Shown here in pieces: positions 1-8,454 of a DNA stretch of 64,000 nucleotides. The DNA comes from Zelonia costaricensis. Its lineage: Eukaryota > Euglenozoa > Kinetoplastea > Trypanosomatida > Trypanosomatidae. Location of the stretch: positions 59,314 to 123,313 of the forward strand of contig JASAOO010003548.1 in the NCBI GenBank assembly GCA_030849075.1, given 5' to 3'. The notes under the pieces are model-generated. The model had not been told where the DNA came from. It did no database searches and saw only the letters and a list, made by a program, of their open reading frames with translations. Within the stretch, counting starts at the first letter, position 1; every line of letters begins with the position of its first letter. The position numbers were made by a program, and so were the translations under genes.

Positions 1-1247
1 CAGCGATCGAGGTGGAAGATCAAGAGCTCCGCGTCCTCGACGCGGGCTTTCTTCATTGGCTGCGGCGTGATGCTTCGGTGCCGTCTGTGACGCTTGCGGA
101 GCCCATTAGCGGCCGGCTCACCCGGATCCGCAGGTGGCGCCGCGGCAGCAAACGACGGCTCGGCCGCGCGAGGCAGCGGCGAGTCTGGCGCGGTTGCCTC
201 TTCCGGCGTCGCCTCACCCGGCTCCTCGGTACCCGCGCCTAGGGTATGCCGCAGGGTCAGCGCCGGAGAGCGCGTGGGCGAGGAGCGGCGTGAGGCGGGG
301 TGGGAGTCAACGTCGCTGGCGACGGCGGCTGACCGGTACCGCTGCGGCGACCGACGCTGCGAGCGCGCAACTTGCGTGGTGTCTCGATGGAGTGGGAAGG
401 ACCCGTAAAGATGATGCACCCAGTGGCGAAAGCGCTGGAGTAGCACGCGTGGCATGCTTTGCGCTAGTGCCTCTGATACTGTCTGTTCGTCTTGATCGAG
501 CATGCTGAACATGAGGGAGAGGGGCACAAGGCGCTTGCGAGGGCTCTTCTCTGCAGCGAGCGTCTTGCACAGGTCGTACATGGATACCGGATCGAGAAAG
601 CTCTCGCGAGAACCTTCGACCACCAGCAGCGCGCAGTGGGCTGCGGTGCACTGGGTTCGCTCCATTTGCGTGTAGAACTCAATCAACAGATCGCGGCCAA
701 CGGCACCCCGAGTCTCGTCGCTACCGAGGCGCTGCTCATAGTCGATGTCGAGAACTTCGCCCATCTGATCGCAGAAGACGGTGTTGTGGTGGATGGCGTG
801 GGCAAGCGACTCAAACGGGACGCGATCCTGCATGTTCAGCGTCGACATGTAGGAGTCGGTGCATCGCTCGTTTTCTTCGTCGAGAACGAAGAGCATTCGT
901 GCCCACAGAAAGCTGTAGAGCACCTGGATCTTGAGAAGGTTGCGCAGTGCGCTCTCGCGCGCTGCAACGTCGCTGCTGGTCAGGGCCGGCTGCTGTGCTG
1001 CGCCCTCCTCGTCGGCGGGGCTGGTCACAGGGGCAGCGGCGCCTTCCACAGTGGCAAACTTTTCCTTTAACAGACGGTACGTCTTTATGAGCCGCTTCAT
1101 CAACTCCTTCACGAGCGGCACGGACTCACTGGAGAAGACGAAGTCCTCATCGTTCTCGTCAAGCTCCTCGAAGAGCGAGTCGTCGTAGAGGGACTGATGA
1201 TCGCTATCCAGGTCAATAGACATGTCAGACGAGAGACTCATTGTCAT
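1..1247 (-). CDS. Hypothetical protein, 3' end outside the window
   Basis: A minus-strand frame opens with Met-Thr-Met at 1247 (second Met at 1241) and stays open for 415 codons to the left edge, so the C-terminus is missing. The N-terminus is Ser/Asp/Glu-rich. It is followed by a helical-looking block (VKELMKRLIKTYRLLKEKF) and a mostly helical region to about residue 290. A Ser/Pro/Ala-rich segment follows, then a basic patch (KRHRRHRS) that could act as a nuclear signal. I do not recognise the family. The frame is absent from simple ORF lists because it has no stop in the window, but codon use and its placement before the next minus-strand gene support it. It is the downstream member of the minus-strand cluster. 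The function is unknown and I make no guess. Confidence 0.75.
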   Translation of the reverse strand, partial: MTMSLSSDMSIDLDSDHQSLYDDSLFEELDENDEDFVFSSESVPLVKELMKRLIKTYRLLKEKFATVEGAAAPVTSPADEEGAAQQPALTSSDVAARESALRNLLKIQVLYSFLWARMLFVLDEENERCTDSYMSTLNMQDRVPFESLAHAIHHNTVFCDQMGEVLDIDYEQRLGSDETRGAVGRDLLIEFYTQMERTQCTAAHCALLVVEGSRESFLDPVSMYDLCKTLAAEKSPRKRLVPLSLMFSMLDQDEQTVSEALAQSMPRVLLQRFRHWVHHLYGSFPLHRDTTQVARSQRRSPQRYRSAAVASDVDSHPASRRSSPTRSPALTLRHTLGAGTEEPGEATPEEATAPDSPLPRAAEPSFAAAAPPADPGEPAANGLRKRHRRHRSITPQPMKKARVEDAELLIFHLDR

Positions 1248-1864
1248 TAAAGCGCACGGCTGCGTCGCTCTGAGTTACCCAAAGAGGCTTCACTTGATGT
1301 GTGTGTTCTCCCGGTCTCTTGGCTGACAAGCAAGGTCAGCATTCAATTCTGCCGGATAGTTGCGTAGAGTTTTGGAAATAAGGAGGAGGACCAAAGATGG
1401 AGTCAAGAGGTTAACAACGTAGCGGTGAGCATGTCGTGCGGCAAACGCAGCTGCAGCTGAAAGGCGGGGAAGCTACCTTCCGTGTCTGCCGAGAGGCGCA
1501 ACAGATTGTTGTGCGGCTGTGGTTAGCGCGCCGCACCGGGAAGCAACTCAACTAAGCTGTCACAGAAACGGTGGCGATGCCCGCGTCCAGCCGCTCCCGA
1601 GGCAAAACCCCCCAAAAAAGAAGTGGCTGGTAGGTCTTTGTTTTACTGAGCTTTGCGTACAGGCAAACAATGTGAACAAACGGAGCTGGCCTGTCGTGTG
1701 CCGGCAACGACGCCGGCGCGCAGTCAGCAGGTACAAGAGGGCTTTCAAAACAATGACGTGCACTCTGTTTAGGTGAAAACGAGAGCAACCGAACTCAAGA
1801 ACCAGGAAAGCCAGCCGCGCAGGACCACCGCATCGCAAAGGGATAAGATGAGCGACCGGAAACG
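1248..1864 (-). other. Spacer between two minus-strand genes
   Basis: This stretch holds no coding frame of good quality. Read on the minus strand it should contain the 3' UTR of the DOT1-like gene and the 5' UTR of the next gene. The pyrimidine tract before the start at 1247 is short (a CCTCTTT block ahead of an AG about 20 bases upstream of the ATG), weaker than at most genes in the window. Confidence 0.5.
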
Positions 1865-2767
1865 TCACTTGCCGTACACGTAGAATGGCGCTTCGTCGTT
1901 CCAGTCCGCATTGAAGTGCGTCAATGAACGCAATCGTAGGCGCGTTGCCGCAAGCAGCGACTCGTCCAGCTTCCTCGACGTGACAACGCACTCGATGGAC
2001 GGGACTTGTGCAATGACGTCCGTGAGCTTCGTCATGAGCGCGTCGTCGAACATCCACGAGTGAGTGAAGACCACGTTGACGCCCTCCTCTTTCAGCTTGG
2101 AGGCGCACGCAACAAGGTCCTCCTGCACCCACACCGCCTCCTTTCTGGAGAAGATGTCCGAGTACAGCGACTTCGCTCGCTGCGAAGCCACTTCGGCGGC
2201 CCGGATGCGCGATGGAATGATCTCCACGCCGACGCTTTTGGCGCAGTTGGTTTCGGCAAGCACCTGCAGGCACACGTTACCGACGCCGCTGCCAATGTCG
2301 CAGAACACCACCTTGGCCTCGAGGTCGGCCTGCGACTCGCCATCGCTGCTGAGCAGGTCTTTCTGACGACCGTCTGCGATGGTGGGCATGATGGCCTTCG
2401 TCCACATCTGCCGGGTCCCGTTCACGTCAATGATGCCAATCTGCGCGAACACATTCGGCTGAACCGTGATTGCCTCCTCCCCAAGCTCAAGCTCGCCGCG
2501 GTTTTCGTACTCCTCGGAGAGGTGCTTGTAGAGGAGCGGCTGCATTGTGGCGAAGTTTGGTGGCGGCGGCCGCATTCCGATCGGCCGGTAGTTGGCTGTG
2601 ATGGAGTGGTGACGGAGAGAGTTGAGGTAGGCCAGGCAGCCCCCGCCGACAGCGCCGGTCACAAGCCCGAGGGAGATGATGCGGAATGCACGCGGGGTGA
2701 GGACAATTTTGAGCGCGACGAGGGTGCCGACGACGACCCCACCAAAGACGACAAAAGGGGAGGACAT
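1865..2767 (-). CDS. Membrane-associated DOT1-fold methyltransferase-like protein
   Basis: This is a 300-residue protein. The start was set at 2767 because a pyrimidine tract and an AG end five bases upstream; the frame itself runs 44 codons further. Residues about 5-22 and 30-48 are hydrophobic, suggesting one or two membrane segments or a membrane anchor. The rest carries a class I SAM-dependent methyltransferase core of DOT1 type: CDIGSGVGNVCLQV (156-169) is motif I, GVEI (180-183) ends the second strand, and FTHSWMFDDALMTKL with VVTSRKL match the DOT1 NNF..FDP..L / IVSSKP region. Known DOT1 enzymes methylate histone H3 lysine 79 (lysine 76 in trypanosomes) and are soluble nuclear proteins, so the anchor argues for another substrate or compartment. 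The DOT1 fold is a strong call; histone activity is not. Confidence 0.8.
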   Translation of the reverse strand: MSSPFVVFGGVVVGTLVALKIVLTPRAFRIISLGLVTGAVGGGCLAYLNSLRHHSITANYRPIGMRPPPPNFATMQPLLYKHLSEEYENRGELELGEEAITVQPNVFAQIGIIDVNGTRQMWTKAIMPTIADGRQKDLLSSDGESQADLEAKVVFCDIGSGVGNVCLQVLAETNCAKSVGVEIIPSRIRAAEVASQRAKSLYSDIFSRKEAVWVQEDLVACASKLKEEGVNVVFTHSWMFDDALMTKLTDVIAQVPSIECVVTSRKLDESLLAATRLRLRSLTHFNADWNDEAPFYVYGK

Positions 2768-3704
2768 GACTCCTGCGTGTGAGAGAAGTGAAGCAAGGGA
2801 CAACAGGGGGGAAAGGCGGTGGCAGCAAGGGTGTAAGGTAGGGCCGGTTACGCAGATGGAGAGCAGCGGGCATTCGGCGGCGTTCGCGCTCTGACGCACC
2901 GAAGCGCTGCCGGGCGCCCTCGTTCACTTCTGCCTAAGGGGACCAGTGGGTTGTACCAAAGTGCCAATTGCTGGTACTTAGACGGTGCAGTCTCGACTGT
3001 TGCCAGTGATGAAGGGGGCGGGGATAAAAACAGGCTCGGAGGCCTTGATGCAGGACGGCCCGTGGTCAGGGTTGGCGGAGTGGGAGTGGGAAAGGGGGAC
3101 GTAGGGGGGGGGGAGCTGTATGCTTGTTTTCAGGGCGGAGGTGCGGAGGTGGTGGGGGGGGGGGGGGGGAGAACAATTGCTGGCAACAACCGTGGAGCAG
3201 CTCACCTTTTCAGACCTGCCCAAAGAGCGCGCTTCGCAGGAGGTGAACTCCAAATTGAGCGATTCCTCCTTTTCCGATGCTACCCAATTGATCAACGCGG
3301 GGCTTTTTTGGTGCCTGTGCTGCGCCTCGAAGAGCAGGCGCACTTGGCTTCGCCAGCACGCAGGATACTCTCTGCCGCTCTCAGCGCGCCTTTCCATGCG
3401 AGACCGCAACCAGCACAGGACGGCTGAGGCGCAAGTAGCTACGCCGTCGGAGTGCACGTTCTCGAAGGTGTTCTGCCCACACCTCATCCTTCACCTCATC
3501 CTTCTCCTCATCTTCACCTTCCTCCCTCTTTGGATTTCAAAGTCGCTCCTCCCCGTCGCGGCACGACAAGGCGACACAGCTGCAAGTTGTGCTTGCAAAC
3601 GCGACGGTGCTGCCGACCGTGCTGCACAGTCACACTCTGCACACATCATACAAACACATACGCCGTCAAACCCACACACATACACGCACGCACACCCCTC
3701 CAAG
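2768..3704. promoter_or_regulatory. Divergent strand-switch region, probable Pol II start region
   Basis: Genes to the left run on the minus strand and genes to the right on the plus strand, so this is where two polycistronic units diverge. It contains G runs at 3104-3113 (10) and 3154-3169 (16) inside G-rich DNA. In Leishmania such divergent regions are the known broad RNA polymerase II initiation zones, without TATA-type promoters. The right part (3481-3540) is a C/T tract ending in AG at 3541-3542, the likely splice acceptor of the Derlin gene. No convincing gene lies inside; open frames here are short and of poor composition. Confidence 0.75.
2773..2774 (-). promoter_or_regulatory. Predicted spliced-leader acceptor AG of the DOT1-like gene
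   Basis: On the minus strand a long C/T tract (roughly 2830 down to 2777) ends in CACACGCAG, five bases before the ATG at 2767. It excludes the longer upstream reading of the frame. Confidence 0.5.
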
Positions 3705-4352
3705 ATGAATCACATCCTCGAGAACGTCATCCGTGAGACGCCGGTCACGGTGGTGCTTTGCGGCTTGATGGGCATCCTCGGTATCCTGTCCTCGCTCGAA
3801 GTCATCCATCCGCTTTACCTCGTCCTTAGCCCGTCGCTGGTGCTAAAGGAGCACCAGTACTGGCGCCTCTTCACCAACTTTTTCTACGTCGGCCCCATCA
3901 GCGCACACTGCTTGATGGAGATTCAATGGATGTACTTGATCAGCTCCCGGCTGGAGGCGCAGTACTACCACAGACGCTCGCTTGACTACATTTTTCTCCT
4001 CCTCGTCATCGCGGGCGCGCTGCTTGGTATGCGCTTCGCACGCATTGTGGACGTCCCCTTCCTGAGTTACATGCTGGGCACATGCATGACATACATCATG
4101 AGCCGGTTGTTCACTGACATGCAAGTGATGCTCTTTTTTGCGATTCCCGTCCCCATGCGCTTGCTGCCGTTTGTTTTTTTCCTCCTGAGCGGCATGGTTT
4201 CAAGCATGTCGAACGATGTCCTGGGCAACTTTCTGGGCCACGTTCTGTGGTACTTCCTGGAAGTGTTCCCCCTCATCACGGGGCTCAACCCGCTGCGCAT
4301 ACAGCGCCTTTTTGCACGGGCGTTTGCGGCACCAGAACGGCAGGTCACCTAG
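3705..4352 (+). CDS. Derlin (Der1-like ER-associated degradation protein)
   Basis: A 215-residue multi-spanning membrane protein of normal Derlin length. Conserved features are the sequence after TM1, EHQYWRLFTNFFYVGP (49-64), whose WR motif is a Derlin hallmark, and the C-terminal block GHVLWYFLEVFP (178-189), matching the conserved GH.Y.FLE..P. About six hydrophobic segments are visible. Derlins are inactive rhomboid relatives in the ER membrane that help retrotranslocate misfolded proteins to the cytosolic p97/Cdc48 ATPase. The start at 3705 is used because it gives the standard Derlin N-terminus (ENVIRETPVT); the frame is open upstream, but that part is low-complexity leader sequence. It is the first gene of the plus-strand unit. 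Confidence 0.93.
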   Translation: MNHILENVIRETPVTVVLCGLMGILGILSSLEVIHPLYLVLSPSLVLKEHQYWRLFTNFFYVGPISAHCLMEIQWMYLISSRLEAQYYHRRSLDYIFLLLVIAGALLGMRFARIVDVPFLSYMLGTCMTYIMSRLFTDMQVMLFFAIPVPMRLLPFVFFLLSGMVSSMSNDVLGNFLGHVLWYFLEVFPLITGLNPLRIQRLFARAFAAPERQVT

Positions 4353-4714
4353 TTTCTGCGCTTGTGCTTCTGACGCAGAGGAAAAAAAAAGGAAGTTCTT
4401 AAAAAGGACACTCATTGAGACCTACGTGCTCGAGGGTGAGGTTTTCTGTGTGCCTCACCCGCACACGCACCAAGTCTGTTTGCTTTTTCCTGCAAGCTTG
4501 GCCTGGCGCTCATCGCCGCGTGCGAGAGCAGCGCAGAGGGGTTGCGTCTGGCCTCGCCAGATTTTCTTCGGTGGATGCGTTGCGCTCGCTGCCTCCAGCC
4601 TTGACCATGCTCCTACCCATCATGCTTCACTCTGCGACTTCCCTTCTCGGTCTGTGTCTCCAAGAGCCGCGCCGCTCTCATTCCCTTCTGCGACTTCCTT
4701 GTTTCAGCTTAATC
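4353..4714 (+). other. Spacer between Derlin and HAD-like genes
   Basis: It contains an A-rich tract at 4380-4390 shortly after the Derlin stop and several C/T blocks, the last one (4681-4705) leading to the acceptor AG at 4706-4707. No gene seen. Confidence 0.6.
4706..4707 (+). promoter_or_regulatory. Predicted spliced-leader acceptor AG deciding the HAD-like start
   Basis: The tract TTCCCTTCTGCGACTTCC then TTGTTTCAG ends here, eight bases before the ATG at 4715. It rules out the in-frame upstream Met codons from 4415 onward. Confidence 0.5.
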
Positions 4715-5920
4715 ATGAGAGCTGCTAGCATGTCACGGCAGGTTCTCCAGCGGTGCTCGAGAAAGCACCTTGTCATTCACATGGACATCAACAAGACTAT
4801 TATTCAGGTGGACGCCGCTGGCGGACGCACAATGGACGACGTGCTCAACAGCAATCTTGCAACGAGCACATACGGCTTCATCGACCCGATAAACGGCCAA
4901 TGGAAGGCGCTTTACGGGCCTCTGGATGACCCAGTCGTCACAGCGGAAGCGCAAGGTAAGGAGGTGGTAACGTACGACGACTACGTGGATCGCCTTCACC
5001 GCGCTCCTCCCGGCATGCAGGACCTTCCAAAAGCTGAGCGTGACGCGGTGTGGAAGACCGTGACGCACGGACGCCGTCAGGCAACGAGGAAATTCACATT
5101 CCCAGGTGAGGTTGGGGAAGCCTACGCGCCGCTCGTCGAACTGCAGCGCCAACACCTGAAGCACGGAGACGCACACTATCACATCATTCCGTCTTTTTTC
5201 CGCTTGGTGAACACCTTATCGGACCTCAGCTTCCCGTTCACTCTTATTTTTCGCACTTTCGGAAGTGATTTGGGAGACGTGCTGCAGGAGTGGAAGTCGT
5301 TCGTTCTTGGCACGCACGTATGCCAGCCTTCTGGTCCGATTCTGCAGCGTCTCAAGGAAAACTACATCGAGCCGCTATCCGGCAGCGTATTTCGTCAGGG
5401 TGATGACATGTACATCTGTTACGGGCCCCGCGTTTCTCTGACCAACTATCTGAAGCCGGGCTTCGAGGGCACCGATCCGGACTCTGTGCTGAGCCACCTG
5501 CAACAGGCTCCAGGGTGCACGTCGGCGTACAAGACGTCGTTCGCAGACCTCAAGGATCACCTTGTTGAGTACTTTGCCCGCTCCAACAACGTTGGCGGCC
5601 TCGTCGACTACTACCCCAACTGGGCCCAGTCCGCAGAGCACCGCACGGGTGGCAAGGTTTTTCCGATTGCACAGAACGACCCGCACTTTTACTACGTTTT
5701 TTTCGACGACAACATTTTTCTCGGCGACGAGCACTCCATCGTGGATGTACGCGAGGCTGATGGGGCGGAGAGCATATTGGACGCCACGGTCGAGCGAAAA
5801 TACTGCGTCCAGGCCAACGCCTTCAAGGCCATCGTCGACGAAGACTACTTTGTCAACGCTTTGTGTGAGTGCTTGAGGTTGCAAGACGAGGAGGCTGCCG
5901 GCGCGCAAGTTGCGGCGTGA
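4715..5920 (+). CDS. HAD-like superfamily protein with DxN motif
   Basis: A 401-residue protein, probably starting at 4715 (a second Met at 4730 is possible). Three elements fit the HAD hydrolase fold: VIHMDINKT (20-28) at motif I, LIFRTFG (177-183) at motif II, and YVFFDDNI (327-334) at motif IV. In motif I the usual DxD is DxN, so the second acidic residue, the general acid/base of HAD phosphatases, is replaced by Asn. That could reduce or change phosphatase chemistry. No signal peptide or membrane segment is evident. HAD enzymes act on phosphate esters through an Asp-phosphate intermediate, but nothing here identifies a substrate. The fold assignment is fairly secure; activity is open. Confidence 0.75.
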   Translation: MRAASMSRQVLQRCSRKHLVIHMDINKTIIQVDAAGGRTMDDVLNSNLATSTYGFIDPINGQWKALYGPLDDPVVTAEAQGKEVVTYDDYVDRLHRAPPGMQDLPKAERDAVWKTVTHGRRQATRKFTFPGEVGEAYAPLVELQRQHLKHGDAHYHIIPSFFRLVNTLSDLSFPFTLIFRTFGSDLGDVLQEWKSFVLGTHVCQPSGPILQRLKENYIEPLSGSVFRQGDDMYICYGPRVSLTNYLKPGFEGTDPDSVLSHLQQAPGCTSAYKTSFADLKDHLVEYFARSNNVGGLVDYYPNWAQSAEHRTGGKVFPIAQNDPHFYYVFFDDNIFLGDEHSIVDVREADGAESILDATVERKYCVQANAFKAIVDEDYFVNALCECLRLQDEEAAGAQVAA

Positions 5921-6233
5921 CATCCTCATAGCTGAGGCACGAGCACACGGAAGAGAAAAAGCGAATACGAGACTATTTGGAGTTTACTGGGGTGGCGGTC
6001 GAACAGCGATCTATGCTGCGCGTGCAGCAGCAGCGCTTCCGAGCTTTTCGTGACGCGCGGCCCAGAACGCGTCTTAGCTACCTACCATCATCAAGCGGTC
6101 GAAGGGAAAAGCCGGGGAATCTGGCGCGGACAAAAGGTGCTCCCGAAACGAACCTTCTGCAGCCTTCACCTCGCCCGCTCTACTCGTTACCTCTTTCAAA
6201 ACTCTTGTTTGCTGTGAAAGCCGTGCCGTCCTC
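5921..6233 (+). other. Spacer after HAD-like gene
   Basis: A short spacer with no gene. The C/T block 6166-6211 and the AG at 6219-6220 probably form the trans-splice acceptor of the next gene. Confidence 0.5.
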
Positions 6234-7508
6234 ATGACGGAGTTCAAAAAGCTGACGGCGCTCACGGAGGCCCTCTCACGGGATGTCGCCTCTCTCAAGG
6301 TGTCCTGCAGCCTGCACGACCGCGCCGGCCTGGGGATCGCGCGTGGACCGAACTCCGACGTGGAGGCATCGCACGCGCTTGCGTTGCAGATTCGCGAGTC
6401 CGCACTGGACGGTGCACCTCGACTCCGCAAGATCGTGCAGAAGGCGAGGGAGACTGACCCCAACCGCCAAATCTACAATGAAGCAATGTGCCTGAAAATT
6501 GAAAACCTCTTTGCGTCCTTTTGCGAGGCCCTCCGGTTGCTCGCGCCCAGCTTCTTCGACGGGCTCGAAAAGCAAGGCGTTTCCGCACCGGAGGAGGACG
6601 CAGCTTCACACGTTTTCGACGGCGTTCTTGATCCCGACTTCGACATGGAGGCTCTTCTGGAAGCTTCTGCCGAGCTTTGCGCCACCGAGGATGTGTACAA
6701 CGTGTACATTCTGCAGCGCGCCAAGGCCGAGGCTTGGCAGTCACGCGTCGCGCAAGGCTTGTCGGATGTGGTCGCCTTCGAGGCGCAAAACCGTGCTTTG
6801 GTTGTTGCGGAAGAGAGGATGACGCGTGCGGCCCTCACAGAGAACAAGCGAGCTGACAAGATGCGCGTCATCGCGGTTTTGGAGGAGCGCGCTGAGGCAA
6901 AGTGGCAGGCTGAGCTGCAGCGCCGTAGCGAAGAACTGAGACGCTTCAAAGCCGCCGCTGCGGCTGTGGACGATGTGGCCGCAGTTCCGTCCTTTCTGGA
7001 AAAGTGCATCCCAGACGCGCTTTTGCGGGCGGTCGTGGCTGGAAATGCGCACCAGCTGATCAAGGCGCTTTTGAGCACCCCTGAGGATCTTAATATTCGC
7101 CGGCTCCGAAACAACAACGAGCATCTTCTGTGCGACTACGGCCACCCCTGCTTGAGCGCGCACGACGCTAGCGCTGCAGGGGAGCGCTGCGTTTGCCGCG
7201 CTGTCACTGCCGCAGCCGAGGTGCTGTGGTGTCGGATGGGCTATACGATTCGGTACACCAAGGTGCCGAACCGCTCCCTCGACGTGCTCAGAGGCGAGGC
7301 TAGGGCACAGATACTCTGTCTCCCGTGCGGTCGCAGCTTTGCTGCACACAACTACGCACCGCTTGGCTTCGAGGACTACTCGGAGAGGCTCCTGGAGCTT
7401 GCCGAGCCGGATGCGATGGAGCATGCAGACGAGTGGATGCAGTGGTACAACACGATGCAGGACTTGCAATCTGCTCTTGCCGCTATGGCAGCTCAACCGC
7501 GCCGCTAG
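6234..7508 (+). CDS. Coiled-coil protein with a possible PUB-like domain
   Basis: A 424-residue soluble protein. The start at 6234 follows a C/T tract and AG at 6219-6220. Residues 1-185 look mostly helical. Residues about 190-242 form a charged, probably coiled-coil helix (VAEERMTRAAL to RRSEELRRFKAAA). Residues about 260-345 resemble a PUB/PUG domain: a helix (ALLRAVVAGNAHQLIKALL), then STPEDLNIRRLRNNNEHLL, then AAAEVLWCRMGYTIRYTKV, paralleling the PUB pattern LL.NP...KYR.IR..N...........A..LL..GF. PUB domains bind p97/Cdc48, which would be thematically close to the Derlin two genes upstream, but the similarity is judged by eye and trypanosomatid neighbours need not be related. The C-terminus carries a CLPCG motif and an acidic helix. 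Confidence 0.6.
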   Translation: MTEFKKLTALTEALSRDVASLKVSCSLHDRAGLGIARGPNSDVEASHALALQIRESALDGAPRLRKIVQKARETDPNRQIYNEAMCLKIENLFASFCEALRLLAPSFFDGLEKQGVSAPEEDAASHVFDGVLDPDFDMEALLEASAELCATEDVYNVYILQRAKAEAWQSRVAQGLSDVVAFEAQNRALVVAEERMTRAALTENKRADKMRVIAVLEERAEAKWQAELQRRSEELRRFKAAAAAVDDVAAVPSFLEKCIPDALLRAVVAGNAHQLIKALLSTPEDLNIRRLRNNNEHLLCDYGHPCLSAHDASAAGERCVCRAVTAAAEVLWCRMGYTIRYTKVPNRSLDVLRGEARAQILCLPCGRSFAAHNYAPLGFEDYSERLLELAEPDAMEHADEWMQWYNTMQDLQSALAAMAAQPRR

Positions 7509-8454
7509 CCGCGCTCCAGCTGTTTTGTCAACCAAGAGCGCCTCTTCGGACCCGCTAGCATCAAGGTGGGGGGGGGGGAAGACAGCAACTCGACTCCGCC
7601 AAGGCAAAGAAAAAACTCAATGAGCAACCCATCACTTCGTGGGAGCAGCGGCTTGCGCACTGATTGTATGAGTGCTCTTGCCCCTTGACCAAAAACAAAA
7701 GGTGAGGGAACGTTTCCGCCCAGACAGGAGTGCCGCTTTCCCCGTTCACAACAGCATGCGAAGTCGCTGGAGAAGCAAAGTCACTGCTATTCATTGACGG
7801 CCCCCCGCGAGGCTACCTTGGTTGCAACAGAGCGTTCCCCGCAAAGGCTCAGCTCTGCCAGCCCCCCCTCACGCTCTCCGTCACTTCCAACCCTCTCCTC
7901 CTTCCCCCTCTTTTTCCTCCCTTTCTCTGCTTTCCTGCGGCACACCGCAGCTTGTATGAACTCCCGCGCACATGCGGAGGGAGTCATTCTCGTCACCGAT
8001 TGTTCTTCCTACCTGTACTCCGCGTAGCCAGCTTCATACACGGCATTTGAAGGTCCGGTGAGCGTTGCCCGAAAAAGAGGCTGCCTGCACATTCTTCGCT
8101 GCGTCTCGGCTTCGTCTCTCTCTCCCCCACTCTTTTCGTCATCAGAGTCGAGGGTCTCCGCTTCGAAGCGCATCCCGCACGGTCGCGAATCGAACGCACC
8201 ACCACCCTTGGACTCTCTGTCACACTAGTACCTGCCTCTTCCAGTCCAGCGGCGCTTTGCACCAACAGTGTGGCTCCACCCAAGCACTACTCAGTCGACC
8301 TGCTCCTGTCCCCTCACAGCTTGGTCGCCGCCGCGTGCCCGTCATCAGTCATTGTTTTCGTGCGCTACTGCCTGTGTCTTCTCCCCCCACCCTGTGGTGG
8401 TTGTCTTTCTTCGCTCTTGGGGATCTGATTTGTGTAGAACAACCGTCACAGGCC
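7509..8454 (+). other. Spacer before the DYRK gene
   Basis: It contains a G run at about 7567-7577, C/T-rich DNA from 7850 onward, and a probable acceptor in the TGTGTAG at 8431-8437. The DYRK frame is open back to 8065 but its composition there is that of a C/T-rich leader, so it is treated as 5' UTR. Confidence 0.5.
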
